Origin: Algicella marina
GTDB lineage: Bacteria; Pseudomonadota; Alphaproteobacteria; Rhodobacterales; Rhodobacteraceae
DNA length: 64,000 bases
Direction of reading: 5' to 3'
NCBI RefSeq assembly: GCF_009931615.1
Contig: NZ_CP046620.1
Span: forward strand, 945,501-1,009,500
Of the stretch, positions 45,217 to 54,426 are shown piece by piece (within the stretch, counting starts at the first letter, position 1; each line of letters opens with the position of its first letter). The notes under the pieces were generated by a model. That model saw only the letters and a list, made by a program, of their open reading frames with translations. It did no database searches and had not been told where the DNA came from. A program made the position numbers and the translations under genes.

Positions 45217-45588
45217 TCATGCAGGCTGGTTGGCTTCCCGGATCTTGCTGGCGGCATCGGCGTCGAAGGCCACACCGGACTTCGTCAGCATCTCGTCCAG
45301 TTCGCCCGACAGCGTCATTTCCACGATGATGTCGCAACCACCCACGAACTCGCCCTTGACGTAAAGCTGCGGAATGGTCGGCCAGTCGGAATAGGTCTTG
45401 ATGCCGTCGCGGATGGCATCATCCGCCAGAACGTTCACATCCTTATAGGCCACGCCCATGTAGTTCAGAACACCGGCCACCTTGGCGGAAAATCCGCACT
45501 GCGGCATCTGGCTCGTGCCTTTCATGAACAAGACCACATCATTGGCTTCGACATCGGCCTTGATGGCCTCATGCGCTGTAGTTGTCAT
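45217..45588 (-). CDS. grxD: Monothiol glutaredoxin, Grx4 family
   Basis: A 123-residue CGFS-type glutaredoxin: VVLFMKGTSQMPQCGFSAKV with the Fe-S binding Cys31, WPTIPQLYVKGEFVGGCDI with the cis-Pro, and DIIVEMTLSGEL. These proteins bind and transfer [2Fe-2S] clusters, often as a heterodimer with BolA, whose gene is two genes upstream in the same operon. ATG 45588 begins just before the conserved domain; the frame upstream of it is unlike the family. Confidence 0.95.
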   Translation of the reverse strand: MTTTAHEAIKADVEANDVVLFMKGTSQMPQCGFSAKVAGVLNYMGVAYKDVNVLADDAIRDGIKTYSDWPTIPQLYVKGEFVGGCDIIVEMTLSGELDEMLTKSGVAFDADAASKIREANQPA

Positions 45589-45655
45589 TGGCTTATCCTG
45601 TTCCTGTAGCTGTCCCGTCCGCGGGGCCATTGCTCCATCGTAACGGTTTTGTATT

Positions 45656-45838
45656 TCACGACCCTTCGGAATCGCGTTTCTTGCTGTCCACCTGCTCCAG
45701 CCGGCCATCTTCCGTCAAAACCAGTTCCGGCGCGTCGATGTCCGCCCGCTCTCGTCGCCGGATGCGCTTAATCAGCATCAGCACGACGATGACGGCAATG
45801 ACGCAAAAGCTGAACGCCTTGACCCAGACAGGCAACAT
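45656..45838 (-). CDS. Small single-span membrane protein between bolA and grxD
   Basis: A 60-residue protein with one N-terminal membrane helix (VWVKAFSFCVIAVIVVLMLI) followed by a basic stretch (KRIRRRERADIDA) and an acidic polar tail ending EQVDSKKRDSEGS. ATG 45838 follows ggaggg, and the gene starts 2 bp after the bolA stop. Position in the purL-bolA-grxD operon suggests co-expression; the function is unknown. Confidence 0.75.
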   Translation of the reverse strand: MLPVWVKAFSFCVIAVIVVLMLIKRIRRRERADIDAPELVLTEDGRLEQVDSKKRDSEGS

Positions 45839-45840
45839 GC

Positions 45841-46101
45841 TCAACCCTCCGTCTGCGGCGCCGCCGGCGCACGCGTTGTCAGTGCCAGCGCGTGCAACTC
45901 GCCCGCCGGACCGTCCATCTTTCCCTTCAGCGCCGCATAGACCATCTGGTGTTGCTTGACGCGGGAGATACCGGTGAACTCGCTGGCCACCACCGTGGCG
46001 GCGTAATGGTTGCCGTCGCCCGCCAGATCCTTGATCTCGACATCGGCATTCGGGAAGGCATCCCGGATCATGCGCTCAATTTCAACGGCTTCCATGGCCA
46101 T
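45841..46101 (-). CDS. BolA family protein
   Basis: An 86-residue BolA protein: VEIERMIRDAFPNADVEIKDLAGDGNHYAATVVASEFTGISRVKQHQMVYAALKGKM. The conserved His residues (NHY and KQHQMVY) are the Fe-S ligands shared with Grx4 in BolA-glutaredoxin complexes. The grxD gene is in the same operon, supporting a role in iron-sulfur cluster handling. Confidence 0.93.
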   Translation of the reverse strand: MAMEAVEIERMIRDAFPNADVEIKDLAGDGNHYAATVVASEFTGISRVKQHQMVYAALKGKMDGPAGELHALALTTRAPAAPQTEG

Positions 46102-46163
46102 GGGGCAGGGTCTCCTGTCTCGTCACGGTAAATCTATGTGTGCCCGGGTTCCTTCGCAAGAGA

Positions 46164-48335
46164 TCATGCCACCAATGTGGCAAGGGCATCCGAATGTGCC
46201 TGTCGCAGCATCACCAATGGCAGGCTGTCTGCGGATCCCAGCGTGATGTCAGAACCAACGAATTCGCCGATCCGCCGCGCGGCGATGTTACCTTCGCCTG
46301 CCGCCGACAGAATGGCTGCTGCACCGGTTTCCGTCGCCGCTACCAGATAGCGGCCCTGATCCTCGCCGAACAGCTCGTCCATGCCGTCCGCCGCCAGCGT
46401 CACGCCCACGTTCCCGGCCAGCGCCATTTCCGCTGCGGCCACGGCCAGTCCGCCATCGGCGACATCGTGGGCGGCGCCCACGTGGCCTGCCGCCATCATC
46501 TGCCGCAGGAACTCGCCGGTCCGTCTCTCCGCCGCAAGGTCTACGTCCGGCGCATTGCCCGCCGAAAGCCCGCAGCACTCCGCTAGATATGCCGACTGCC
46601 CCAGCCGCGTGCCTGTGCCGCCGATTTCAAGCAGCACCGCGCCATCTTCCGGTATCATCCGGACGACATCGTCCACATCGCGCAACAGCCCGACCGCCCC
46701 GATTGTCGGCGTCGGCAGGATCGCCATGCCATCGGTCTCATTATAAAGGCTGACGTTGCCGGAGACGACGGGCATCGACAGTGCGACGCAGGCCTCGCCA
46801 ATCCCCTTCACGCAGCCGACGAACTGGCCCATGATCTCGGGTTTTTCCGGGTTGCCGAAGTTCAGGTTGTCGGTCACTGCCAGCGGCTCCGCGCCGGTGG
46901 CGATCAGGTTGCGATAGGCCTCGGCCACCGCCTGCTTGCCACCTTCGAACGGGTTGGCCTTGCAGTAGCGCGGCGTTACGTCTGCCGTAAATGCGAGGGC
47001 CTTGCGCGTGCCATGCACCCGCACCACTCCGGCATCGGCACCCGGTATCACCACCGTGTCGGCACCGACCGTATGGTCATACTGCTCCCACACCCAGGCC
47101 CGCGACGAATAGTTGACGCTGCCCATGATTTTCATCAGCGCCACATCCGCAGCCATCACCGGCACATCGCCCGCCGGCCCCGGCTCCGGCGGGTTCACCC
47201 ATGGCCGGTCATATTCCGGCGCCGTGCCCGACAGGGCCTTCAGCGGGAGGTCGGCCTTTACCTCGCCATTATGCACGATCAGAAAGCGGTCCTCGGCGAT
47301 CGTCTCGCCGACGATGGCGAAGTCGAGATCCCATTTGTCGAAAACCGCCTTCGCCGCCGCCTCCTTTGCGGGATCCAGCACCATCAGCATCCGTTCCTGG
47401 CTCTCGCTCAGCATCATCTCATACGCCGTCATCGCCTCTTCGCGCACCGGCACCTTCTCCAGATCGAGGCGAATGCCGAGATTGCCCTTGTCGCCCATCT
47501 CGACGGCGGAACAGGTCAGGCCGGCAGCCCCCATGTCCTGAATGGAAACCACAGCGCCTGTCGCCATCAGCTCCAGTGTCGCTTCCATGAGTCTCTTTTC
47601 CGTAAACGGATCGCCGACCTGCACCGTGGGCCGCTTTTCCTCGATCGTCTCGTCGAACTCGGCCGAGGCCATCGTCGCACCGCCCACGCCATCCCGTCCC
47701 GTCTTGGCACCGAGGTAGACCACCGGTCGGCCGACGCCGCTTGCGGCTGAATAGAAGATCGCATCCGCGTCGGCGATTCCGGCTGCGAAGGCGTTGACGA
47801 GGCAGTTGCCGTTGTAAGCCGGGTCGAACCGTAACTCGCCGCCGACGTTCGGCACACCAAAACAATTGCCATAACCCCCGATCCCTTCGACGACGCCGGA
47901 AAGCAGTCGTGCCGTCTTCGGATGTTCCGGGCTGCCGAAGGAAAGCGCATTCATCGCCGCCATCGGCCGTGCGCCCATGGTGAAGACATCGCGAAGTATT
48001 CCCCCGACGCCCGTCGCCGCACCCTGGTAGGGCTCGATATAGGAGGGGTGGTTGTGGCTCTCCATCTTGAAAACCACCGCCTGCCCGTCGCCGATATCGA
48101 CGACACCGGCATTCTCGCCCGGCCCGCAGATGACCTGAGGCCCTTCGGTCGGCAGCGTTCGCAGCCATTTCTTGGAGGATTTGTAGGAACAATGCTCGTT
48201 CCACATCGCCGAGAAGATTCCCAACTCGGTGAAACTCGGCTCCCGGTTCAACAGCCGCAGGATTTCGGCATACTCATCGGGCGAAAGCCCGTGGGCGGCG
48301 ATCAGGTCATCGGTGATAGACGGCTCTTTGGTCAT
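46164..48335 (-). CDS. purL: Phosphoribosylformylglycinamidine synthase subunit PurL
   Basis: A 723-residue ATP-dependent FGAM synthase of the small type that works with separate PurS and Pur[26 protein letters not shown] and [25 protein letters not shown] at the N-terminus, [38 protein letters not shown], and [15 protein letters not shown] and [21 protein letters not shown]-like motifs. This is the fourth step of purine synthesis. bolA follows after 62 bp. Confidence 0.97.
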   Translation of the reverse strand: MTKEPSITDDLIAAHGLSPDEYAEILRLLNREPSFTELGIFSAMWNEHCSYKSSKKWLRTLPTEGPQVICGPGENAGVVDIGDGQAVVFKMESHNHPSYIEPYQGAATGVGGILRDVFTMGARPMAAMNALSFGSPEHPKTARLLSGVVEGIGGYGNCFGVPNVGGELRFDPAYNGNCLVNAFAAGIADADAIFYSAASGVGRPVVYLGAKTGRDGVGGATMASAEFDETIEEKRPTVQVGDPFTEKRLMEATLELMATGAVVSIQDMGAAGLTCSAVEMGDKGNLGIRLDLEKVPVREEAMTAYEMMLSESQERMLMVLDPAKEAAAKAVFDKWDLDFAIVGETIAEDRFLIVHNGEVKADLPLKALSGTAPEYDRPWVNPPEPGPAGDVPVMAADVALMKIMGSVNYSSRAWVWEQYDHTVGADTVVIPGADAGVVRVHGTRKALAFTADVTPRYCKANPFEGGKQAVAEAYRNLIATGAEPLAVTDNLNFGNPEKPEIMGQFVGCVKGIGEACVALSMPVVSGNVSLYNETDGMAILPTPTIGAVGLLRDVDDVVRMIPEDGAVLLEIGGTGTRLGQSAYLAECCGLSAGNAPDVDLAAERRTGEFLRQMMAAGHVGAAHDVADGGLAVAAAEMALAGNVGVTLAADGMDELFGEDQGRYLVAATETGAAAILSAAGEGNIAARRIGEFVGSDITLGSADSLPLVMLRQAHSDALATLVA

Positions 48336-48409
48336 GCATGTGCTCCGGCTCTCGGCGCACCCCTTTTAGGGCGGCGGCAAGCCGGAACACAAGCGCATTG
48401 GGCCAATGT

Positions 48410-48538
48410 TCAGCCCCTGTTCCACCACCAGCGCGGCGCACGCCATGTCCTGCGCTTGCGGTAGGGGCGCAATCGCGCCTCGTGCGGGTTCTCGGTTCGT
48501 GTGGCGACTTTCAGGGTTTCGGCCATCAGGTAAAACAT
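48410..48538 (-). CDS. Possible small basic protein upstream of purL, divergent from LysR
   Basis: A 42-residue frame starting at ATG 48538 with ggag at a good distance (7 bases). The product is basic and Trp-rich: FYLMAETLKVATRTENPHE, then RLRPYRKRRTWRAPRWWWN. The composition is odd for chance sequence and the frame is cleanly bounded, but no family was recognised. It reads away from the LysR gene at 48635 and toward purL. Another frame over the same stretch (48366-48614) looks less protein-like. Confidence 0.38.
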   Translation of the reverse strand: MFYLMAETLKVATRTENPHEARLRPYRKRRTWRAPRWWWNRG

Positions 48539-48634
48539 CTGCTAACTCCTTCTCCGTTATGGATAGCCATTTTTCCCTTTTTTTTGTCAAAAACGAAGTT
48601 GATAAAACTTCCAAACTGTAAGACTATCTTACAT

Positions 48635-49519
48635 ATGAACGCATCTGCTCTTCCGTCTCTTTCTGCGCTACGCGCCTTCGAGGCCACCGCCCGACTCGGT
48701 TCCCTCTCCGCCGCCGGGCGGGAGTTGAACGTGACCCACGCTGCCGTCAGCCAGCAAGTGCGCGCGCTGGAGCAACGGCTGGAGGAAAAGCTGGTGGAGC
48801 GTCAGGGCAGGGGCGTCGCCCTGACGGAAACCGGCGCGCAATTGGCGGCGGCGCTCTCTCGCGGTTTCGACACCATCCGCGATGGCTGGCAGGAGGTCGC
48901 TGGGCGCAGTGCTGATCGTCCCGTCTCAGTCACCATGACGCCGGCCTTCGCCACTCACTGGTTCATGCCGCGCTATCCGGATTTCCTCCGCCGCGAACCC
49001 GACGCCAACCTGATCATCCGCCCCTCCGCCGAGGTGCTGGACCCGGACCGTGAGCGGTTCGATGTGGCAATCCGTTTCGGCAAGGGCGGCTGGCCGGGGT
49101 TGGAGGCGACCATGTTTCTGCCCACCCGTTTTGTCGTCGTCGGTGCGCCGGGGCTGGTGCCGCCAGATGCGGCGTCGGCCCCTGATACCCTCAGCCACCT
49201 GAAATGGTTCCAGGAAACCGGGACGGACGAAATCCGCAACTGGATGGATGCTCAGGGATTTTCGCCAGCGCTACGCGCCAATATCAGCGATCTGCCGGGC
49301 TTCCTGATGCTCTCCGCCTTGCGCGAGGGTTACGGCGTCGCCGCCACCGCCCGGCTGTTCGTTGAGGAGGACATCGCCGCTGGCCGGTTGGAGGTGGTCT
49401 GGGAAGCGCCGGAGACAGAGAGCGGCTATCACATCGTCCACAGGCCGGGTGTTCTCCGCCCACAGGTCCGCCGCTTCGTCACCTGGCTGAAGCGTCAGGC
49501 CCCACCGGATCAGGCCTGA
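48635..49519 (+). CDS. LysR-family transcriptional regulator, GcvA-like
   Basis: A 294-residue regulator. HTH at about residues 7-65 (LPSLSALRAFEATARLGSLSAAGRELNVTHAAVSQQVRALEQRLEEKL) and an effector domain with VTMTPAFATHWFMPRYPDFLRREP, the GcvA subgroup pattern. ATG 48635 opens right before the HTH; the frame upstream is unlike the family. The immediate leader is AT-rich. Target and ligand are unknown; the nearest divergent candidate is the small gene at 48410-48538. Confidence 0.9.
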   Translation: MNASALPSLSALRAFEATARLGSLSAAGRELNVTHAAVSQQVRALEQRLEEKLVERQGRGVALTETGAQLAAALSRGFDTIRDGWQEVAGRSADRPVSVTMTPAFATHWFMPRYPDFLRREPDANLIIRPSAEVLDPDRERFDVAIRFGKGGWPGLEATMFLPTRFVVVGAPGLVPPDAASAPDTLSHLKWFQETGTDEIRNWMDAQGFSPALRANISDLPGFLMLSALREGYGVAATARLFVEEDIAAGRLEVVWEAPETESGYHIVHRPGVLRPQVRRFVTWLKRQAPPDQA

Positions 49520-49541
49520 CGCGATGATCAGTCCTCAGGCC

Positions 49542-49568
49542 AAAAAAAAGGCCGAGCAGAGCTCGGCC
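49542..49568 (-). terminator. Rho-independent terminator (minus strand) between two LysR genes
   Basis: An 8-bp stem (49550-49557 with 49561-49568, ggccgagc/gctcggcc) with a 3-base loop, followed on the minus strand by eight T (49549-49542). The nearest minus-strand gene ends at 49805, 237 bp away, so the terminator belongs to either a long 3' UTR or an independent small RNA. Confidence 0.8.
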
Positions 49569-49650
49569 CAAGTCCAACAGGGAGGTGAAGATGCCAAGCA
49601 CCTTCGAGAGCACAAATAGGAAGCCACTTTCGTCCGATCAAGATATTTCG
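49542..49650 (-). ncRNA. Candidate small RNA ending at the 49542 terminator
   Basis: On the minus strand, the terminator hairpin is preceded by a CU-rich stretch (CACCUCCCUGUUGGAC, opposite 49572-49587), which can pair with Shine-Dalgarno sequences. This layout of seed plus hairpin plus U-run is typical of trans-acting sRNAs. The 5' end is not defined and no good promoter was found, so the boundary at 49650 is a guess. The plus strand of the same stretch reads as a strong ribosome site with a 29-codon frame (49591-49680), so an alternative is a leader remnant. Confidence 0.3.
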
Positions 49651-49652
49651 AG

Positions 49653-49684
49653 GCATAGCTGCTATCTAAAAAACGCATAGCTGC
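49653..49684. repeat. Direct repeat GCATAGCTGC, 22-bp spacing
   Basis: GCATAGCTGC occurs at 49653-49662 and 49675-49684, two helical turns apart. The first copy lies in an odd palindrome, ATAGC-T-GCTAT (49655-49665). Such spacing suits a regulator binding one face of DNA, possibly one of the flanking LysR proteins. Confidence 0.5.
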
Positions 49685-49804
49685 ACAATTGTCACAACTC
49701 TAGGGCGATCTGCATGCAGAGTTACGACTTAAGTTGCATACCACATCTAGCCTGGACATGGCGCAGAGATAGTAAAATTTGAAGATTTGAGTGTTGCGCC
49801 GGCT

Positions 49805-50731
49805 TTAGTCCGCCGTCGCCGAATCCTCCATCTGGTATCTTTTCTTGAAGTCGGTAATTTCCCGGATGATGAAATCGCGGAATGCCGCGACTCGGCGTGA
49901 TTGACGCAATTCTTCCGGATAGGCGAGGTAGACGGGAATCACCTTGCTCTGCTCCTCGGGCAATACTCGGACAAGATGCGGCGCGTCGAGACTGACATAG
50001 TTCGGCAGTGATCCGATTCCCAGATTGTTTTCCACCGCCCGCAGGATTCCGAAATAGTTGTTCACCGTCAACCGGCTTGAGTGCTCGGCGGACAGGAATG
50101 GCACGATCCAGTTCAGCCCCTCGCTCACCTGTCGCGTAGCGGCCGCCAGCGTGATCAGCCGGTGGCTGGTCAACTCCTCTTCCGTTGTCGGCAGCCCCAT
50201 CTTCTCGGCATAGGTGCGCGTGGCGAAGAACTGCATGTTCACATCCATAAGCCGCCGCCGCACCAGGTCTGCCTGGCTTGGCTCTTTCATCCGAATCGCC
50301 ACGTCGGCCTCCCGCATCGGCAGGTCCAGAACCCGCTCTTCCAGCAGCAGGTCGATCTTCAGGTTGGGATATTCCTCGTACAGCCGCGACAGTCGCGGCA
50401 CCAGCCACAGGGTACCGAAGCCGGTGGTCGTCGTCACCCGCAGCTCACCGAAAATGCCTTCGGCGCTGTCGCGAATGCGCGCCTCGGCCGCCTCCAGCCG
50501 CCGTCGCATCGAAACCGTCGCCTCGAAAAGCAACTCGCCTTGTTCGGTCAGGATCAGCCCACGCGCATGGCGATGGAACAGCGTTACGCCCAGGCTGTCC
50601 TCCAGTCCGCGGATCTGGCGTGAAACTGCGGATTGGCTCAGGTGCAGCGCCTCCCCCGCATGGGTCAGAGAGCCGGCATCGGCGACAGCGTGAAAGATTC
50701 GCAGCTTGTCCCAGTCGGTCCCAGTGGCCAT
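49805..50731 (-). CDS. LysR-family transcriptional regulator
   Basis: A 308-residue regulator. HTH at about residues 6-63 (WDKLRIFHAVADAGSLTHAGEALHLSQSAVSRQIRGLEDSLG) and effector domain GELRVTTTTGFGTLWLVPRLSRLYEEYPNLKIDLLLEE. ATG 50731 (MATGTDW) has the aagggg site at proper distance; ATG 50737 touches that site. It reads away from the oxidoreductase gene at 50921 and may control it. The last ~20 residues are charged (EITDFKKRYQMEDS). Confidence 0.9.
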   Translation of the reverse strand: MATGTDWDKLRIFHAVADAGSLTHAGEALHLSQSAVSRQIRGLEDSLGVTLFHRHARGLILTEQGELLFEATVSMRRRLEAAEARIRDSAEGIFGELRVTTTTGFGTLWLVPRLSRLYEEYPNLKIDLLLEERVLDLPMREADVAIRMKEPSQADLVRRRLMDVNMQFFATRTYAEKMGLPTTEEELTSHRLITLAAATRQVSEGLNWIVPFLSAEHSSRLTVNNYFGILRAVENNLGIGSLPNYVSLDAPHLVRVLPEEQSKVIPVYLAYPEELRQSRRVAAFRDFIIREITDFKKRYQMEDSATAD

Positions 50732-50920
50732 AGGCATTTCCCCTTTTTTCAGTTCCCTTACCAGATCGCCCCGGTTTTCCGACCGGAAATTGCGCTCACG
50801 GCCAATTTTCTTGCTGGAATCCGCAAACTGCGCGAGGCTCGGCCTGTCACTTCGAAAAACGCTTTATTGGTCAACAAGGCTGACCTAGAATGCAGAAAAA
50901 CAGTGACGGGAGCGCTGAAG

Positions 50921-53900
50921 ATGACCCTGCAGAAGGTGTCCCTGAAAGACCGCTACGATCTTTCGCAAAAAACAGTCCTGCTCAGCGGCACGCAGGCCCT
51001 TGTCCGCCTGCCGATGATGCAGAAGGTGCGGGATCGCGCCGCGGGCCATTCTACCGCGGGCTACGTTACCGGCTACCGCGGCTCGCCGCTCGGCGCCGTC
51101 GATTTGCAGATGGCTCGCGCCAAGGCTGAACTCGCCGCGCACGAGATCGTCTTCAACCCCGGCCTCAACGAGGATCTCGCCGCCACCGCCCTGTGGGGCA
51201 CCCAGCAGGCCGAACTTCGGGGCGAGGGCACGCATGATGGTGTGTTCGGCCTCTGGTACGCCAAGGGGCCCGGCGTCGACCGCACGGGCGATGTGTTCCG
51301 CCACGCCAACATGGCCGGCACCTCGCCGCTCGGCGGGGTGATCGCGGCAATGGGCGACGATCACACCGGCGAAAGCTCCACCGTTCTGCACCAGTCCGAA
51401 TTCGCGCTGGTCGATGCGCTCATGCCCATCCTCAGCCCGGCCGGCGTGCAGGAAGTGCTGGATTACGGCCTCCTCGGCTGGGCGCTCTCGCGCTATTCCG
51501 GCTGCTGGGTCGGCCTCAAATGCGTCAAGGACACGGTCGAGGTCACGCAGGTCGTCAACGCCGATCCACATCGCCTGACCATCACCACACCCACCGACTT
51601 CCCGATGCCGCCCGATGGCGTGAACATCCGCCTCGGCGACACGCCCGCAGCGCAGGAAGCACGCCTGCACGATCACAAGAGGTTCGCCGCCGAAGCCTTT
51701 GGTCGCGCAAATAAAATCGACAAACGCATGGGCGGGCAGGCGGGTGCGCGCATCGGCATCGTCTCCGCCGGCAAGAGCTGGCTCGATACCGTTCACGCGC
51801 TCGACCTTCTCGGCATCAAGGCCGACGACATGCCAGCGCTCGGCATCACCACCTACAAGGTCGGCATGGTCTGGCCGCTCGATATGCGCAGCTTCCGCGA
51901 ATGGGCCGAGGATCTCGAACTCATCATCGTGGTCGAGGAAAAGCGCAAGCTCATCGAGGTGCAGATCAAGGAAGCGATCTTCGACGAACGCCACGGCCGC
52001 CGCGTCATCGGCTGGAAGGGCGAACAGGGTGAAACCGTGTTCTCCGTCAAGGGCGCGCTCGATCCCGTCACCATCGCCCGCAAGCTCGGCACCCTGCTGG
52101 CCGCCGAAGGGCTGGAAGCCCCCATCGCCGCCGCCCGCGCCCGGCTGGAAGATGCCGCCCGCGCCGACAATGCCGAGGAAATTGCCACCCGTAACCCGTG
52201 GTTCTGCTCCGGCTGCCCGCACAACTCCTCCACCAAGCTGCCCGAAGGCGCGCGCGCCTATGCCGGCATCGGCTGCCACTACATGGTCCAGTGGATGGAC
52301 CGTGAAACCACCGGCTTTACCCACATGGGCGGCGAGGGGGCGAACTGGATCGGCGAGGCGCCCTTCTCCAGACGCGGCCACGTCTTCCAGAACCTCGGCG
52401 ACGGCACCTACAACCATTCCGGCGTGCAGGCGATCCGCGCCGCACTCGCCGCCGGCACCACCATCACCTACAAGATCCTCTACAACGACGCTGTGGCGAT
52501 GACCGGCGGCCAGCACAACGACGGCGACCTCACCGCCCCCCAGATCGCCCGCGAACTCGTGGCGATGGGTGTGAAGGAGGTCGTGGGCGTCTACGACGAG
52601 AAGGAAGAGATCGACCGCACGGCTTTCCCGTCCTCCGTCAAGCTCCACCCTCGTGCCGAACTGATGGACGTGCAAAAGCGGCTGGAGAAAATACCCGGCG
52701 TCACCGCGATCGTCTACATCCAGACCTGCGCCGCCGAAAAGCGCCGCCGCCGCAAACGCGGTGAATTCCCCGATCCCGACCGCCGCGTTTTCATCAACCC
52801 GGCGGTCTGCGAAGGCTGCGGCGATTGCGGCGTGCAATCGAACTGCGTCTCGATCCTGCCGCTGGAAACGCCTCTCGGCCGCAAGCGCCAGATCGATCAA
52901 TCCTCGTGCAACAAGGATTTCTCCTGCCTGCAGGGTTTCTGCCCCAGCTTCGTCACCCTCGAAGGCGCCAAGCCGAAGAAGGGCAAGGCCGCCGACCTCG
53001 ACTTGCCCGACCTTCCGGCACCAACGCTGCCCGCGATCAACGGCACGCACAACATCGTCATCACCGGCGTCGGCGGCACAGGCGTCGTCACCGTCGGAGC
53101 GCTGCTTGGCATGGCGGCACATCTCGAAGGCAAGGGCTCGGGCGTGATGGAAATGGCGGGCCTCGCACAGAAGGGCGGGGCGGTACACATCCACTGCCGC
53201 ATCGCCGAAAAGCCCGGCGACATCACCGCCATCCGCGTCGCGACCGGCGAGGCCGATGCCGTGATCGGCGGCGACATGGTGGTCGCGGCAGGCTCGAAAA
53301 CCCTCGGCCTGATGACCCGCGGGCGCACCCGCGCCGTGCTCAACACCCACGAGATCATCACCGGTGCCTTCACCCGCGACACCGCCTTCCGCCTGCCGAC
53401 GGACAAGCTCACTCTCTCGCTGCGCGCCCGCGTGGGGGAAGACGCATTGGCACCCCTCAACGCCACGCAGTTGGCGGAAAAACTATTGGGAGACGCCATT
53501 TACGCCAATGTCCTCATGTTGGGCGCGGCCTTTCAGGCCGGGCTCGTGCCATTGTCGGAGGAAGCACTCCTGAAAGCCATCGAACTGAACGGCGCTGGCG
53601 TGGAAGGCAATCAGCGCGCCTTCGCCATCGGTCGCTGGGCCATAGCCTTCCCGGCTGATGCGGCCCGGACAATAACGCCCGAGCAGCCGGCCGAGGAAAC
53701 GTTGGCCGATGTCACCGATTACCGCGCCGCCCACCTCACCGCTTATCAGAACGCTTCCCTTGCTGCCCGCTATCGCGCCGCCGTCGCAGCAGCAGAAAAA
53801 CTGGATCCGGAGTTTGCCCTCGCCGTCGCCAGAGGCTATCACAAGCTGCTCGCCTACAAGGACGAATATGAGGTGGCGCGCCTCCATTCCGAAACCATCG

Positions 53901-54337
53901 AGGCGCAGGTCGCAGAAGCCTTCGACGGCACCCGCCGAATGCGCTTCCACCTCGCCCCACCTATCCTCGGCGGCAAGGATGCCAACGGCCATCCCCGCAA
54001 ACGCGCCTTCGGCCCGTGGATACTCTCTGCCTTCCGCCTCCTCGCACGCTTCAAGATCATGCGCGGCACGCCCTTCGATCCCTTCGGTCGCACCGCGGAG
54101 AGGCGCATGGAACGCGCCCTGATCTCGGAATACGAAGGCGATCTCGCCAACGTCTCGGCCGGGTTCACCCCGGAAACCCGCGACCTCGCCATCGCCTGGG
54201 CCGACCTGCCGCTCCAGATTCGCGGTTTCGGGCACGTGAAGGCGGCCCATGCAGCCGCCGCCGCCAAGCGCCGCGAGGAACTTCTGGCCGCCATCCGGTC
54301 CGGCGGCGCCCCGGGCACGGCCCGTGCCGCCGAATGA
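50921..54337 (+). CDS. Indolepyruvate ferredoxin oxidoreductase, single-chain
   Basis: An 1138-residue fused 2-oxoacid:ferredoxin oxidoreductase that converts aryl pyruvates to aryl-acetyl-CoA. N-terminal alpha region (GYRGSPLGAVDLQMARAK, HTGESSTVLHQSEFALVDALMPIL), the TPP-binding region with CSGCPHNSST and GGEGANWIG ... QNLGDGTYNHSG, a ferredoxin-like Cys cluster (VCEGCGDCGVQSNC, CNKDFSCLQGFCPS), then the gamma domain (TGVGGTGVVTVGALLGMAAH) and a C-terminal helical domain. No separate beta/gamma gene is needed. A LysR gene is divergent 190 bp away. Confidence 0.93.
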   Translation: MTLQKVSLKDRYDLSQKTVLLSGTQALVRLPMMQKVRDRAAGHSTAGYVTGYRGSPLGAVDLQMARAKAELAAHEIVFNPGLNEDLAATALWGTQQAELRGEGTHDGVFGLWYAKGPGVDRTGDVFRHANMAGTSPLGGVIAAMGDDHTGESSTVLHQSEFALVDALMPILSPAGVQEVLDYGLLGWALSRYSGCWVGLKCVKDTVEVTQVVNADPHRLTITTPTDFPMPPDGVNIRLGDTPAAQEARLHDHKRFAAEAFGRANKIDKRMGGQAGARIGIVSAGKSWLDTVHALDLLGIKADDMPALGITTYKVGMVWPLDMRSFREWAEDLELIIVVEEKRKLIEVQIKEAIFDERHGRRVIGWKGEQGETVFSVKGALDPVTIARKLGTLLAAEGLEAPIAAARARLEDAARADNAEEIATRNPWFCSGCPHNSSTKLPEGARAYAGIGCHYMVQWMDRETTGFTHMGGEGANWIGEAPFSRRGHVFQNLGDGTYNHSGVQAIRAALAAGTTITYKILYNDAVAMTGGQHNDGDLTAPQIARELVAMGVKEVVGVYDEKEEIDRTAFPSSVKLHPRAELMDVQKRLEKIPGVTAIVYIQTCAAEKRRRRKRGEFPDPDRRVFINPAVCEGCGDCGVQSNCVSILPLETPLGRKRQIDQSSCNKDFSCLQGFCPSFVTLEGAKPKKGKAADLDLPDLPAPTLPAINGTHNIVITGVGGTGVVTVGALLGMAAHLEGKGSGVMEMAGLAQKGGAVHIHCRIAEKPGDITAIRVATGEADAVIGGDMVVAAGSKTLGLMTRGRTRAVLNTHEIITGAFTRDTAFRLPTDKLTLSLRARVGEDALAPLNATQLAEKLLGDAIYANVLMLGAAFQAGLVPLSEEALLKAIELNGAGVEGNQRAFAIGRWAIAFPADAARTITPEQPAEETLADVTDYRAAHLTAYQNASLAARYRAAVAAAEKLDPEFALAVARGYHKLLAYKDEYEVARLHSETIEAQVAEAFDGTRRMRFHLAPPILGGKDANGHPRKRAFGPWILSAFRLLARFKIMRGTPFDPFGRTAERRMERALISEYEGDLANVSAGFTPETRDLAIAWADLPLQIRGFGHVKAAHAAAAAKRREELLAAIRSGGAPGTARAAE

Positions 54338-54426
54338 TGCCGAATTCGCAGGCAAGCAACAAACTGTCATAAAAACTGTGACGGATGCGACTTGCTTCGT
54401 CGCGATCCCGGCGTACCTTTGATGCC

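Noticed and set aside
49591-49680. A 29-codon frame with a near-ideal ribosome site between the LysR genes
   Set aside because: The peptide has no protein-like features and no plus-strand promoter was found; kept only as an alternative reading of the sRNA candidate.
50885-53350. An 821-codon open frame on the minus strand opposite the oxidoreductase
   Set aside because: It lies wholly antisense to a gene with clear conserved motifs, and its composition (His/Asp/Ala/Gly-rich, no domain) is that of a high-GC shadow frame.
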